Positions 49,809-59,703 of a stretch of 64,000 bases of DNA are shown in pieces; position 1 is the stretch's first letter, and every line of letters starts with the position of its first letter. Position numbers and translations under genes: made by a program. Below the pieces are notes generated by a model. The model was not told the DNA's origin. It did not search any database and was given only the letters and a program-made list of their open reading frames with translations. This DNA is from Solimonas sp040754295 (lineage in GTDB: Bacteria; Pseudomonadota; Gammaproteobacteria; Nevskiales; Nevskiaceae): NCBI GenBank assembly GCA_040754295.1, contig JBFMCQ010000003.1, forward strand, positions 1 through 64,000, read 5' to 3'.

Positions 49809-52800
49809 GTGCACATGCCGGTATTCCAGCGGTCGCAGCAGCAGCTTTCACGATCGGTCACCGAGGTCCGCCGCTTTCTGCGGCGCGGCGGGCGGCGGGT
49901 GTGGAGCAGCGGCCAGCGCGTCCACGTGGAGCTGCGCGAGCTGCCGCCGCAGCCGGGCGAGGCCGTGGCTGCGCTCGAGGCGGCGGCCGCGCGCGTGCGC
50001 GGTGTGGCCTGGGCGCGCGTGCGCGCCGATCTCGGCGCGCTGGTGGTGCAGCACCGCATCCGCGCCCGGCAGCCGCAGGCGCGCCGGGCCGCGGTCGAGC
50101 GCCTGGAGGACGCACTGGTGCGGGCCGTCGTCGACGCCGAAACCGCGCTGGGCCTGAACCGCGCGCCGCTGTCCGGCGTGGCCCATCCGGAGCGCCATCC
50201 GGGCCACTGGACGCCGCTGGCACGCACGCTGCTGGAGCTGGGGGTGGATGCCGCGAGCGTCGCCGGCGGCTGGGCGCTGCGCCGTGCCGGCGTCGGGCGC
50301 CCGAGCCTGGGCGTGGACCTGGCGGCGCTGCAGTCCGCCATGGCCAACACCCCGGCGCTGCGGCGCTGGTTGGAGCGCTACCTCGGCATCGCGCTCACCG
50401 AAGTGGGGCTGGAGCTGTCCGGCGCCCTGCTGCATGCCGTGCTGCAGGGCGAGCTGGGTGCGGCGGCGGACATCCTGCACCGCTCGCTGCGGCTGCGCGA
50501 GCTGGCGGCGCGCCGGCGCCTGTGGCAGCAGTGGGAGCCGCGCCTGTGCGCGGACGGCGAGCTCGTCGCGCCGCCGCCCGCGGCGCGGCCGCGTCCGCTG
50601 CCCGACGGTCCTTTCGAGCGCTACGCGGCGAGCGCTGCGGCCGGCACGCTCGCCGCCTTCGCCGCCACGCTGTTCGCTCGGGGCGAGATGGAGCAGGCCG
50701 CGGCCGCCATCTTCGGCGGCCTGCCCAAGCCGGCGCGGCGCGGCCGTGCCGCCTTCGCCGCGCAGCTCGGCTACCGCCTGGCCCGGGCCGGCGTGATGGT
50801 GATGGAGCCGCAGGTGCTGCGACACCTGGAGCGGCTGGATACGGTCGCCGTGAGCGCGGCGCTGATCGATACCGATCCGCAGGGCGCAAGCCGGCTGCTC
50901 GATGCCGCGGCCCGCGCGCAGTTCGGCTGCGTGGTGGTCGGCTCGCGCGTGCTCGACGCCGCCGCCGGCCGCGTGCGCCACCTGGCGCTGCACGGCGCCG
51001 ATGCGGTGCGCGCACTGCAGGAGGAGGGCCACGGCGTGATGTTCTTCGGCCGCGGTCCCGACGACGCCTACGCCGCCGCCGACTGCAGCATGGCGCTGTG
51101 GGACGAGGGCAGCCTGCCGGCGGCCGGCGCCCATCTGCACTGCGACGGCGGGCTGGCGCAGGCCGCGGCCCTGGTGGAAGCCGCCGCCACGGCGCGCCGC
51201 GCGGCCGAGCAGGTCCTGCAGCTGTCGATGGCCGAGGTGGCGCTGAGCCTGGCGCTCTCCGCCGGCGGCCTGGATCGCCAGGCCACGCGGCGCATCATGG
51301 CTGCGGCCAGCGCCGCCTCGGTGGTGGCCATGGCCGACGGGCTGCGTCTGGCGCAGGGCCTGGCCTGGCCCGCAAGCGCTGCCTCCGCCGCGGTCGCGGC
51401 GCCGGCCTGGCACCGTCTGACTGCGGACGAGGTGCTGCACCGGCTCGGCAGCCGCCTGCAGGGCCTGAGTGCGGAGGAGGCCGCCGCGCGGCGCCCGGTG
51501 CTGCCGCCCACGCCGCCGCGGCTGCTGCAGCTGGCGCGCCTCATGCTCGACGAGCTGCGCAACCCGATGACGCCCGCGCTGGCCGCCGGTGCCGGCCTGT
51601 CGCTGCTCGCCGGCGGCGCGGTCGACGCCCTGCTGGTGGCCGCCGTGCTGGCGGTGAATACGGCCTACGGCGGCCTGCAGCGCTATCGCGCCGACGCGCT
51701 GGTGCGGCAGCTGTCGCGGCACGAGCGCAGTTGCCTGCGGGTACGGCGCGACGGCGCCGTGTGCAGCGTCGCCGACGACGAGCTGGCGGTGGGCGACGTC
51801 CTCGAGCTGGGCGCCGACGAGCTGGTGCCCGCCGACTGCCGTATCCTCGAAGCCTGCGACCTGGAGGTGGACGAATCCAGCCTCACCGGCGAATCGCTGC
51901 CGGTGGCCAAGGCGCCCGGACCCTGCGACGCCGCCAACCTGGCGGAGCGCCGCTGCATGCTCTACCAGGGCACGGCGGTCTCGGCGGGGACCGCCGTGGC
52001 GGTGGTGGTCGCGCTCGGTGCCGACACCGAGCTGGGCCGCGCCGCGGCCGCCTCCGACGGGACCGCCTTCTCCTCGGGCGTGGAGGCGCGCCTGGCGCAG
52101 CTGACCCGCTACACGGTGCCGGTGGCGGCGGCGAGCGCGTTGGCGCTGGCGGCCAGCGAGCGCATGCGCGGCCGGCCGTTGCGCGAAGTGTTGTCGACGG
52201 CGGTGAGCCTGGCGGTGGCCGCGGTACCGGAGGGCCTGCCGCTGCTGGCCTCGCTGGCCCAGCTCGCGGCCGCCGGACGCCTGTCCCGGCGCGGAGCGCT
52301 GGTGCGCAGTGCGCGCGCCATCGAGGCGCTGGGCCGCATCGACCTGCTGTGCTGCGACAAGACCGGCACGCTCACCGAGGGCCGCATCCGTCTGGTGCGG
52401 GTCTCCGACGGCGACAGCGTGCAGGCTGCCGACGCGCTCGACGAGGCGCACCGGGAGATCGTCGCGGTGGCGCTGCGCGCCAGCCCGTCCAGCTCCGGCG
52501 GCGCGCCGGTGGCGCACATGACCGACCGGGCGCTGATCGAGGCGGCGCATGCGGCCGAGGTGGGCAGCCACGACGGCCTGAGCGACTGGCAGCGTCTGCA
52601 CGAGATGCCCTTCCAGTCCGCGCGCGCCTTCCATGCCAGCCTCGCCGAGCATGGCGACGGCCGGCTGATCAGCGTCAAGGGGGCGCCCGAGGTGGTGCTG
52701 CCGCGCTGCCGCAGCCGGCGGCTCGGCGGCAGCGAGCAGGTGCTGGACCGGGCCGGCCGCGAGGCTCTGCTGCGCGAGGCCCGGGCGCTGGCGGGCCGCG

Positions 52801-53948
52801 GCTACCGCGTGCTGGCCGTGGCCGAGCGCGAGGCGCACGAGAAGCGCCCCATCGATCCGGACCGGGTCGACCGGCTGGGCTTCCGCGGCTTTATCGCCTT
52901 CGCCGACCCGGTACGGCCGAGCGCGCGCGCGGCGGTGGACCAGCTGCGCCGCGCGGGTGTCGGCGTGGTGATGCTCACCGGCGACCACCCGGACACCGCT
53001 GCGGCCATCGCCGCGGACCTGGGCCTCGACGGCGGTCGCCGCGTGGTCACCGGCGCCGAGCTGGACGCGCTCGGCGACGCCGAGCTGGCCGCGCTGGCAC
53101 CGCAGGTGGCGGTGTTCGCGCGCGTCACGCCGGCGCATAAGGTGCGCATCGTCAGGGCGTTCCAGAGCCTCGGCCGCACCGTCGGCATGACCGGCGACGG
53201 CGCCAACGATGCGCCGGCCATCCGCCTGGCCGACGTCGGCATCGCCCTGGGCGAGCGCAGCACCGCCGCGGCGCGCAACGCCGCCGGCCTGGTGGTGACC
53301 GACGGCCGCATCGAGACCCTCGTCGGCGCGGTGCTGGAAGGGCGCGCGCTGTGGCTGTCGGTGCGCGACGCGCTGGGCCAGCTGGTCGGCGGCAACCTGG
53401 GCGAGATCGCCTTCACCCTGGCCGGCGGCCTGCTCGGCGGCCGCGCCCCGCTCAACGCGCGCCAGCTGCTGCTGGTGAACCTGCTCACCGACGCCTTGCC
53501 GGCGCTGGCCCTGGCGCTGCGCCCGCCGGCCGGCAAGACGCCGGAAGACCTGCTGCGCGCCGGACCCGAAGCCAGCCTCGGCCCCGAGCTGATGCGCGAG
53601 CTGAGCCTGCGCGCCGGCATCACCGCGACGGTGGCCACGGCGGCCTGGACGGCGGCGCGTCTGGGCGGCCGCCGGGGTGCCGGCAGCGTCGGGCTGCTGG
53701 CGCTCACCGGCACCCAGCTCACCCAGGCGCTGCTGGTCGGGCGCGGCAACCGCGCGGTGACCCTGGCCAGCCTCGGTTCGCTGGCGGCCCTGGTCGCGGT
53801 GGTGCAGACGCCGGTGCTGAGCCAGTTCTTCGGCTGCCGCCCGCTGGGGCCGATCGGCCTGCTGCAGGCGGCCGCCGCATCCGCGGCCGGCGGCGCGGCC
53901 CAGGCGCTGCTGCCGCGCCTGCTGCGCCTTGGCGGAGCGCGGTCCTGA
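49809..53948 (+). CDS. Very large P-type cation ATPase with degenerate N-terminal ATPase-like half (CtpI/CtpH-like)
   Basis: A 1379-residue protein. The C-terminal 820 residues form a complete P-type ATPase: actuator TGES (about 694-697), helix motif AAVPEGLPLLAS, phosphorylation Asp850 in CCDKTGTLTEG, KGAPEVV, MLTGDHPDTAAAIA and MTGDGANDAPAIRLAD (about 1128). The N-terminal 550 residues echo the same order in altered form: an HMA-like fold without CxxC (about 38-85), LERLDTVAVSAALIDTD (about 341) where DKTGT should be, and MFFGRGPDDAYAAADCSMAL (about 411) where TGDGxND should be. This layout recalls mycobacterial CtpH/CtpI. The PEGL motif suggests P2-like ion transport. The exact start (GTG 49809 or ATG 49815) is unsure. 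Confidence 0.88.
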   Translation: MHMPVFQRSQQQLSRSVTEVRRFLRRGGRRVWSSGQRVHVELRELPPQPGEAVAALEAAAARVRGVAWARVRADLGALVVQHRIRARQPQARRAAVERLEDALVRAVVDAETALGLNRAPLSGVAHPERHPGHWTPLARTLLELGVDAASVAGGWALRRAGVGRPSLGVDLAALQSAMANTPALRRWLERYLGIALTEVGLELSGALLHAVLQGELGAAADILHRSLRLRELAARRRLWQQWEPRLCADGELVAPPPAARPRPLPDGPFERYAASAAAGTLAAFAATLFARGEMEQAAAAIFGGLPKPARRGRAAFAAQLGYRLARAGVMVMEPQVLRHLERLDTVAVSAALIDTDPQGASRLLDAAARAQFGCVVVGSRVLDAAAGRVRHLALHGADAVRALQEEGHGVMFFGRGPDDAYAAADCSMALWDEGSLPAAGAHLHCDGGLAQAAALVEAAATARRAAEQVLQLSMAEVALSLALSAGGLDRQATRRIMAAASAASVVAMADGLRLAQGLAWPASAASAAVAAPAWHRLTADEVLHRLGSRLQGLSAEEAAARRPVLPPTPPRLLQLARLMLDELRNPMTPALAAGAGLSLLAGGAVDALLVAAVLAVNTAYGGLQRYRADALVRQLSRHERSCLRVRRDGAVCSVADDELAVGDVLELGADELVPADCRILEACDLEVDESSLTGESLPVAKAPGPCDAANLAERRCMLYQGTAVSAGTAVAVVVALGADTELGRAAAASDGTAFSSGVEARLAQLTRYTVPVAAASALALAASERMRGRPLREVLSTAVSLAVAAVPEGLPLLASLAQLAAAGRLSRRGALVRSARAIEALGRIDLLCCDKTGTLTEGRIRLVRVSDGDSVQAADALDEAHREIVAVALRASPSSSGGAPVAHMTDRALIEAAHAAEVGSHDGLSDWQRLHEMPFQSARAFHASLAEHGDGRLISVKGAPEVVLPRCRSRRLGGSEQVLDRAGREALLREARALAGRGYRVLAVAEREAHEKRPIDPDRVDRLGFRGFIAFADPVRPSARAAVDQLRRAGVGVVMLTGDHPDTAAAIAADLGLDGGRRVVTGAELDALGDAELAALAPQVAVFARVTPAHKVRIVRAFQSLGRTVGMTGDGANDAPAIRLADVGIALGERSTAAARNAAGLVVTDGRIETLVGAVLEGRALWLSVRDALGQLVGGNLGEIAFTLAGGLLGGRAPLNARQLLLVNLLTDALPALALALRPPAGKTPEDLLRAGPEASLGPELMRELSLRAGITATVATAAWTAARLGGRRGAGSVGLLALTGTQLTQALLVGRGNRAVTLASLGSLAALVAVVQTPVLSQFFGCRPLGPIGLLQAAAASAAGGAAQALLPRLLRLGGARS

Positions 53949-54004
53949 CGGATGACCCAAAACTCAGTTGATCATGGTCAACAACGGGCAAGGCTCTCGC
54001 ACCG

Positions 54005-57000
54005 TCACAACTGCTTCTCGGGTTCCTGCGCGAACAATCGATAAAGGGCCGGCAACACCAGAAGCGTGAGCAGCGTCGACGACAGGATGCCGCCGATCAC
54101 GACGGTGGCCAGCGGTCGCTGCACCTCGGACCCGATGCCGGTGTTGAAGGCCATCGGCACGAAACCGAGCGCGGCGACCAGCGCCGTCATCAGCACCGGA
54201 CGCAGGCGCGTCAGCGCCCCCTCGCGGATCGCGGCGTCGAGCGCCGTGCCATCCGCGCGCAGGCTGCGGATGAAGCTGATCATCACCAGGCCATTGAGCA
54301 CGGCCACGCCCGACAGCGCGATGAAGCCGACGCCGGCCGAGATCGATAGCGGGATATCGCGCAGCCAGAGCGCGGCAACGCCGCCGGTCAGTGCGAGCGG
54401 CACGCCGGTGAAGATCAGCAGCGCATCCCGCATCGAGCCGAAGGCCAGCCACAGCAGCGCCATGATCAGGGCCAGCGTCAGCGGCACGACGACGGCGAGC
54501 CGCCGGCTCGCCGACTGCAGCTGTTCGAAGGTGCCGCCGTAGTCGACCCAGTAGCCGGCCGGCAGCTCGGCGTCGCCGGCGACCCGATCGCGCAACTCCG
54601 CGATGAAGCTGCCGAGGTCGCGATCGCGGACGTTGGCGGTGACGACGACGCGGCGCTTGCCGTTCTCGCGATTGATCTGGTTGGGTCCCGGTGCCAGCGC
54701 GAGCTTCGCGACTTCGCCCAGGGGCACGTAGCCGCCGTCCGGCAGCGGCACGGGCAGGCCTGCCATCGCGTCGATGTCTTCGCGCTGGGGGTCCGGCAGG
54801 CGGATCACGACGTCGTGCCGGCGGTCGCCGTCGAAGATCATGCCGGCCGGCCGGCCGCCGTAAGCCGCGGCAACCACGGCCTGCAGCGCAGCGACGTCGA
54901 GCCCGTAGCGCGCGAGTTGTTCGCGCAGCGGCTCGACGCTGAGCACGGGCAGACCGCTCACCTGCTCCAGCGCGACGTCTTGGGCGCCGGCGACGCCGGC
55001 GACGAGCCCCTCCAGTCGCTCGCCGATGACCGCCAGCGTCTCCAGGTCGTCACCGTACACCTTGACTGCGACATCGGCGCGCACGCCGGACAGCAGCTCG
55101 TTGAAGCGCATCTGGATCGGCTGCGTGAACTCGTAGTTGTTGCCCGGAATCGGCCGCACGGCTGCTTCCAGATCGGCCACCACCTGCGCCTTGGGCTTGC
55201 GCGGGTCGGGCCACTGCGCGCGGTCCTTGAGGAAGATGAAGTTGTCGGCGACCGACGGCGGCATCGGGTCGGTGGCGATGTCGGCCGTGCCGATCTTGGC
55301 GACGATGTGGTCGACTTCGGGCAGCGTCTTCACCGCCGCTTCGAGCTGAGCCTGCATGCCAACGGCCTGTGTCAGGCTGGTGCCGGGGATGCGCAGCGCA
55401 TGCATCGCGATGTCGCCCTCGTCGAGGCTGGGCAGGAACTCCGAGCCCATGCGCGCGGCGAGCGCGCCGGTCACGACGACCAGCAGCGCGGCCAGGACGA
55501 CCACCGCATGGCGTGCGCGCAGGCTCGCATCGAGCAGCGGCGCATAGACCGCTTGCGCCCAGCGCATGACGCGCACTTCGCCATGCGCCTGCGGCTGCGG
55601 CACGAACAGCGCGACGGCCGCCGGCACCGCCGTGACCGACAGGATCATCGCGGCGACGAGCGCCATCACGACGGTCTGCGCCATCGGATGAAACATTTTT
55701 CCCTCGACGCCGCTGAGCGTGAGGATCGGCAGGTAGACGACGGTGATGATGAAGACACCGAACAGCGCCGGCCGGATGACGTCGTGCGTGGCCTCGAAGA
55801 CCACGCGCAGACGCTCGGCCAGCGACATGCGCTGCCCCGATTCCGACGCCAGCGCCAGCCGTCTCAGGCAGTTCTCGACGATGATCACGGCGCCGTCGAC
55901 GATCAGGCCGAAGTCGAGCGCACCCAGGCTCATCAGGTTGGCCGAGATGCCGCTCTGCACCATGCCGGTGATCGTCAGCAGCATCGTCAGCGGGATCACC
56001 ATCGCCGTGAGCAGCGCCGCGCGCAGATTGCCGAGCAGCAGGAACAGCACGGCAATGACCAGCAGCGCGCCCTCGACCAGGTTCTTCGCAACGGTGCGCA
56101 GGGTCTTGTCGACCAGCGTCGTGCGGTCGTACGCGGTCACGACCTTGATGCCGGGCGGCAGCGACGGCCCGAGCGCATCGATGCGCTCGGCCACCGCGCG
56201 TGCGACTTCGCGGCTGTTCTCGCCCACGCGCATGAACACGGTGCCGAGCACGATTTCATGGCCGTCCTGCGTCGCCGCACCCGTGCGCAGCTCGGAGCCG
56301 ATGGCGACCTCGGCGACGTCGGACACGCGCAGCGGCGCACCGGCAATGGTGCGGATCACGACGGCGCCGAGCGCGTCGATGGCGTCCGCCGCGTCGATCT
56401 GGCCGGGCACCCGCAGCAGCATCTGCTGCCCGTGACGTTCGACGTATCCGGCACCGGCGTTGGCGTTGTTGCGCAGCAGCGCCGCTTCCAGGTCGGCGAT
56501 GCCGATGCCGTAGCCGAGCAGGCGCGCGGGGTCCGGCTGCACGAGATACTGCTTCGTGTAGCCGCCGATCGAGTTCACGTCGGCGACTCCGGGCACGCGC
56601 AGCAGCTGCGGGCGCACGATCCAGTCCTGCACCAGGCGCAGGTCCATCGCCGTCACCGGCGATCCGTCGGCGTTGACGGCGCCCGGCTCGGCGTCGACGC
56701 TGTACATGTAGATCTCGCCCAGCCCCGTCGCCGCCGGCCCCATCTGCGGCTCGATGCCTCGGGGCAGAACGCCGGCGACCGCCTGCAGCCGCTCGGCGAC
56801 CTGCTGGCGCGCGAAGTACGGGTCGGTGCCGTCTTCGAACACGACGGTGACCTGCGAGAGCCCGTAGCGCGACAGCGAGCGCGTGTAGTCGAGCCGCGCC
56901 AGGCCCGCCATCGCCGTTTCCAGCGGCAGCGTGATGCGCTGCTCGGCCTCCAGCGGCGTGTAGCCTTCGGCCTCGGTATTGATCTGGACCTGGACGTTGG

Positions 57001-57127
57001 TGATGTCCGGCACCGCGTCGATCGCCAGGTGCTGGAAGTTCCACAGGCCCAGCAGGGCGAGGGCCAGGGTCGCCAGCAGCACCGGCACGCGCTGCCGGAT
57101 CGAGATGTCGAGAATGCGTTGGAGCAT
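54005..57127 (-). CDS. czcA: HME-RND heavy-metal efflux pump, CzcA type
   Basis: A 1040-residue proton-driven inner-membrane pump of a tripartite metal exporter. Twelve transmembrane helices with two large periplasmic loops; N-terminus RQRVPVLLATLALALLGLW and the conserved IDAVPDITNVQVQINTEA. Helix 4 carries LDFGLIVDGAVIIVENC with Asp405, Asp411 and Glu418, spaced as the proton/metal relay residues of CzcA, which marks the Zn/Co/Cd/Ni group rather than the Cu/Ag (CusA) group. It is 10 bp after czcB in the czcCBA operon. Confidence 0.94.
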   Translation of the reverse strand: MLQRILDISIRQRVPVLLATLALALLGLWNFQHLAIDAVPDITNVQVQINTEAEGYTPLEAEQRITLPLETAMAGLARLDYTRSLSRYGLSQVTVVFEDGTDPYFARQQVAERLQAVAGVLPRGIEPQMGPAATGLGEIYMYSVDAEPGAVNADGSPVTAMDLRLVQDWIVRPQLLRVPGVADVNSIGGYTKQYLVQPDPARLLGYGIGIADLEAALLRNNANAGAGYVERHGQQMLLRVPGQIDAADAIDALGAVVIRTIAGAPLRVSDVAEVAIGSELRTGAATQDGHEIVLGTVFMRVGENSREVARAVAERIDALGPSLPPGIKVVTAYDRTTLVDKTLRTVAKNLVEGALLVIAVLFLLLGNLRAALLTAMVIPLTMLLTITGMVQSGISANLMSLGALDFGLIVDGAVIIVENCLRRLALASESGQRMSLAERLRVVFEATHDVIRPALFGVFIITVVYLPILTLSGVEGKMFHPMAQTVVMALVAAMILSVTAVPAAVALFVPQPQAHGEVRVMRWAQAVYAPLLDASLRARHAVVVLAALLVVVTGALAARMGSEFLPSLDEGDIAMHALRIPGTSLTQAVGMQAQLEAAVKTLPEVDHIVAKIGTADIATDPMPPSVADNFIFLKDRAQWPDPRKPKAQVVADLEAAVRPIPGNNYEFTQPIQMRFNELLSGVRADVAVKVYGDDLETLAVIGERLEGLVAGVAGAQDVALEQVSGLPVLSVEPLREQLARYGLDVAALQAVVAAAYGGRPAGMIFDGDRRHDVVIRLPDPQREDIDAMAGLPVPLPDGGYVPLGEVAKLALAPGPNQINRENGKRRVVVTANVRDRDLGSFIAELRDRVAGDAELPAGYWVDYGGTFEQLQSASRRLAVVVPLTLALIMALLWLAFGSMRDALLIFTGVPLALTGGVAALWLRDIPLSISAGVGFIALSGVAVLNGLVMISFIRSLRADGTALDAAIREGALTRLRPVLMTALVAALGFVPMAFNTGIGSEVQRPLATVVIGGILSSTLLTLLVLPALYRLFAQEPEKQL

Positions 57128-57137
57128 GATCGGGCGC

Positions 57138-58385
57138 TCAGTGATCGTGGCTGGCGCCCGACTTTTCGATGTCGGCCTTGATCAGGTAGCTGTTCTCCGC
57201 CACGTAGCGCGCGCCGGCGTCGATGCCGCCGAGCACTTCCGCCCAGGTCTCGTCCTGGCGACCCAGCTCCAGCATGCGCACCTCGTAGGTCTCGCCGATT
57301 TGCTCGAAGACGACGGTGAAGTCGCGGAAGGTCTGCAAGCCGCTGCGCCTGACCGCCAGCGGCACGCGCGTCTCGCCGATCTGTACCGAGCCGCGCACGA
57401 ACAGCCCGGGCATCCAGCGGCGCCCGGCGTTGTCGAGCACGACGCGGGCGGTGTAGACGCCGCTCGGTGCGCCGTGCGCATCGCCTTCGGCCGGGGCGAT
57501 CCGCCGAATCCGGCCTTCGGTTTCGAGCGCGCCGTCCACGGTGCGCAGACGCACGGCCTGGCCGACCGCGGTGCGCGCGAGATCGCGCGCAAACAGCGAC
57601 AGGTCCACCCACAGCGACGCATAGTCGGCAATGACGAACAGCGGCTCGTCGCCGGTGGTTTCGCCCGGATTCCCGTGGCGCTCGATGACGACACCGTCGA
57701 TCGGTGCAGCGAGCGTGTACCGCTGCAGGCTGTCGTTGCTCTCGATGACCGCGAGCGGCTCGCCCGCCGCCACCGCGTCGCCGACGGATTTGGTCACGCT
57801 GCGGATCACGCCGGGATAGCGTGCCGCGAGCCGGCTGATCCGCTCCTCGTTGGGCAGCACGCGACCGTTGAGCAGCAGCGTGTCGGCGATGACCGCCGGC
57901 CCGGCGATCTCGGTGCCGACGCCGGCTTCGCGTGCGATCTGCTCCGGGATCGTCGTGCGCCCCTCGAAGCTGTCGAAAGCCCAGCGGTGCGTCCTGCCGT
58001 TTTCGCTGGCCGTGACGACGACGCTGAACGAGTGCGGCTCCGTCACCGTGCCGTCACCCAGCAGATAGTCGCCCTGCGGCGTGAAGCGGAAGCGATCGAT
58101 CTTCCCGCCCAGCCGGGTCAGCTCGACGCTCACCGTGGCCGCGTCGGGCGGCAGCGGGCGGTCGTCGCGGAACAGGTAGACGTGGTATTCGGGCGGCACG
58201 CCGTCCTCGAAGATCTGCAGCTCCAGCGCGAAGTCGCCGTCGCGCAGCATGCGTCCGCGGTGCGGCCCGCGCTCGTACTCGGCGGTCGCTTCGGCCCTGG
58301 CAGAAGCTTCGGGGGTCTGCGGGTCGGAACAGGCCGGCAGCAGCACCGCGGCGAGCGCCAGCGGCAGAAGGATGCGAAAGCTCAT
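57138..58385 (-). CDS. czcB: Membrane-fusion (periplasmic adaptor) protein, CzcB type
   Basis: A 415-residue adaptor linking the RND pump to its outer-membrane channel. Lipobox LLPACSD (Cys about residue 19) predicts a lipoprotein. An extra N-terminal domain of about 130 residues (GPHRGRMLRDGDFALELQIFEDGVPPEY) precedes the barrel-sandwich core (PGVIRSVTKSVGDAVAAGEPLAVIE ... APIDGVVIERHGNPGE). This extra domain is typical of heavy-metal efflux adaptors. The C-terminus is His-rich (SHDH). ATG overlaps the czcC stop by ATGA. Confidence 0.93.
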   Translation of the reverse strand: MSFRILLPLALAAVLLPACSDPQTPEASARAEATAEYERGPHRGRMLRDGDFALELQIFEDGVPPEYHVYLFRDDRPLPPDAATVSVELTRLGGKIDRFRFTPQGDYLLGDGTVTEPHSFSVVVTASENGRTHRWAFDSFEGRTTIPEQIAREAGVGTEIAGPAVIADTLLLNGRVLPNEERISRLAARYPGVIRSVTKSVGDAVAAGEPLAVIESNDSLQRYTLAAPIDGVVIERHGNPGETTGDEPLFVIADYASLWVDLSLFARDLARTAVGQAVRLRTVDGALETEGRIRRIAPAEGDAHGAPSGVYTARVVLDNAGRRWMPGLFVRGSVQIGETRVPLAVRRSGLQTFRDFTVVFEQIGETYEVRMLELGRQDETWAEVLGGIDAGARYVAENSYLIKADIEKSGASHDH

Positions 58386-59647
58386 CGGGTTTCTCCGGCC
58401 TGGGCCAGGGCGGCGCCGGTCAGGCGCTCGATCTCGATACGGTGGAGCTGGAACTCGGCGGCGGCGTCGATGCGCCGGTTGCGCGCGTCCAGCAGGCGCC
58501 GCTGTACATCCGTCCACTCCAGCAGCGAATAGCGGCCGCGGCGCCAGCCGTCCTCGGTCTGGGCGAGCGCGCGCTCCAGCTCCGGCAGGATCTCGCTGTC
58601 CAGCGTCGACACCACGTGCCGGGCGTGCTCCATTTCCTGGTGATGCGTGAACAGCCGTGTCCGCGCCTTCAGCAACGCAGCGCGGCGCTGCTGCTCGACG
58701 AGCGAGAGCTCGGCGTGGGCGGCATCGATGGCCGGCCGCGCGGACGACGCCGGGAACAGCGGCATGGCGACGCCCGCCACCAGCGCGGCATCGTCGCCTT
58801 GTTCGTAGCGACGCACGCCCAGTGTCGTCTGCAGATCGGTGCTGCCCCGACTGCGGGCCAGCGCCAGCTCCGCCTGCCTGAGCCGCAAGTCGGCGGCGAA
58901 CAGCAGGAAGTCGGGCGTCGATTCGACCTGCGCCAACAGCGTTTCGAACTCGGTGGCCGGGGGCTGCGCGAAGAGATCGCCGGCGATGCGCGTGAAGTCG
59001 GGACGATCCAGGCCCATGGCTGCGGCCAGCGCGAAGCGCGATGTGGCGAGCACGTGGCGCGCGTCCTCGAGCAGCAGCTCGGTTTCGGCCAGCGCAACGA
59101 CGGCACGGCTGCGCTCGGCCGGCGGCGCGGCGCCGGCCTGTACGCGCTCGTCCACCGCTTTGCGCTGCCGCTGCGCGAGCCGCAGCGCCGCTTCCGCGCT
59201 CGCCACACGCGCCTGCTGCGCGAGCGTCTCGATGAAGGCACGCGCGATCTCGGTCACCACGTCGAGCTGGCGCAAGGATTGTTCCGTGACCAGGCGTGCG
59301 GCTCGGGCATCGGCTGCCGCCAAGCGCGCCTGGCGCTTGCCGCCGAGCTCGAACAGCCGGCTCAGGCTCAGTGTCGTTTGCGCGGAGTCGAAGCCGCTGC
59401 GCGTGTCCGAGCCCAGCGCGTCTTCAACGGCAAGCTCGATCCGCGGCAGCGGTCGGAGCCCGGCTGCGCGCGTTTCGGCTTCACCGACGCGCCTCTCCAG
59501 AACGAATCCTGCAAGCTCGGGCCGGGCACTGCTCGCGCGCTCGATCGCAGCGCGCAGGGAAAGACTCGAACCGTCGGCAGCGAAAACCATTGCCGACGAA
59601 CTCAACAGGCACACCGCCAGTGCGGCGTGCACGGATCTGCACAACAT
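58382..59647 (-). CDS. czcC: Outer-membrane efflux channel, CzcC type
   Basis: A 421-residue TolC-fold outer-membrane factor. Signal peptide (AALAVCLLSSSAMVFA), then two OEP repeats of long helices and strands: ELAGFVLERRVGEAETRAAG, ELAVEDALGS, SLSRLFELGGKRQARLAAAD and, in the second half, LALARSRGSTDLQTTLGVRRYEQGD. The ATG at 59647 is chosen because GGAG lies 6 nt upstream; the ATG at 59668 adds seven residues. First of czcCBA, with a His-rich gene 56 bp upstream. Confidence 0.92.
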   Translation of the reverse strand: MLCRSVHAALAVCLLSSSAMVFAADGSSLSLRAAIERASSARPELAGFVLERRVGEAETRAAGLRPLPRIELAVEDALGSDTRSGFDSAQTTLSLSRLFELGGKRQARLAAADARAARLVTEQSLRQLDVVTEIARAFIETLAQQARVASAEAALRLAQRQRKAVDERVQAGAAPPAERSRAVVALAETELLLEDARHVLATSRFALAAAMGLDRPDFTRIAGDLFAQPPATEFETLLAQVESTPDFLLFAADLRLRQAELALARSRGSTDLQTTLGVRRYEQGDDAALVAGVAMPLFPASSARPAIDAAHAELSLVEQQRRAALLKARTRLFTHHQEMEHARHVVSTLDSEILPELERALAQTEDGWRRGRYSLLEWTDVQRRLLDARNRRIDAAAEFQLHRIEIERLTGAALAQAGETR

Positions 59648-59703
59648 GGACGTCTCCGTCAGAACCATGGCCCCGCGGGGCGGGGCGAAACCGCGCGCGA
59701 AGC

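Noticed and set aside
49848..53960. A 1370-codon open frame on the minus strand opposite the P-type ATPase
   Set aside because: It is the antisense of a clearly conserved ATPase. Its translation is Gln/Arg/Gly/His-rich with no domain, and long antisense frames are common where codon position 3 is nearly always G or C.
54815..57181. A 788-codon plus-strand frame opposite czcA
   Set aside because: The sequence is rich in Gln, Arg, His and Asp without domains, and lies exactly over the conserved RND pump.
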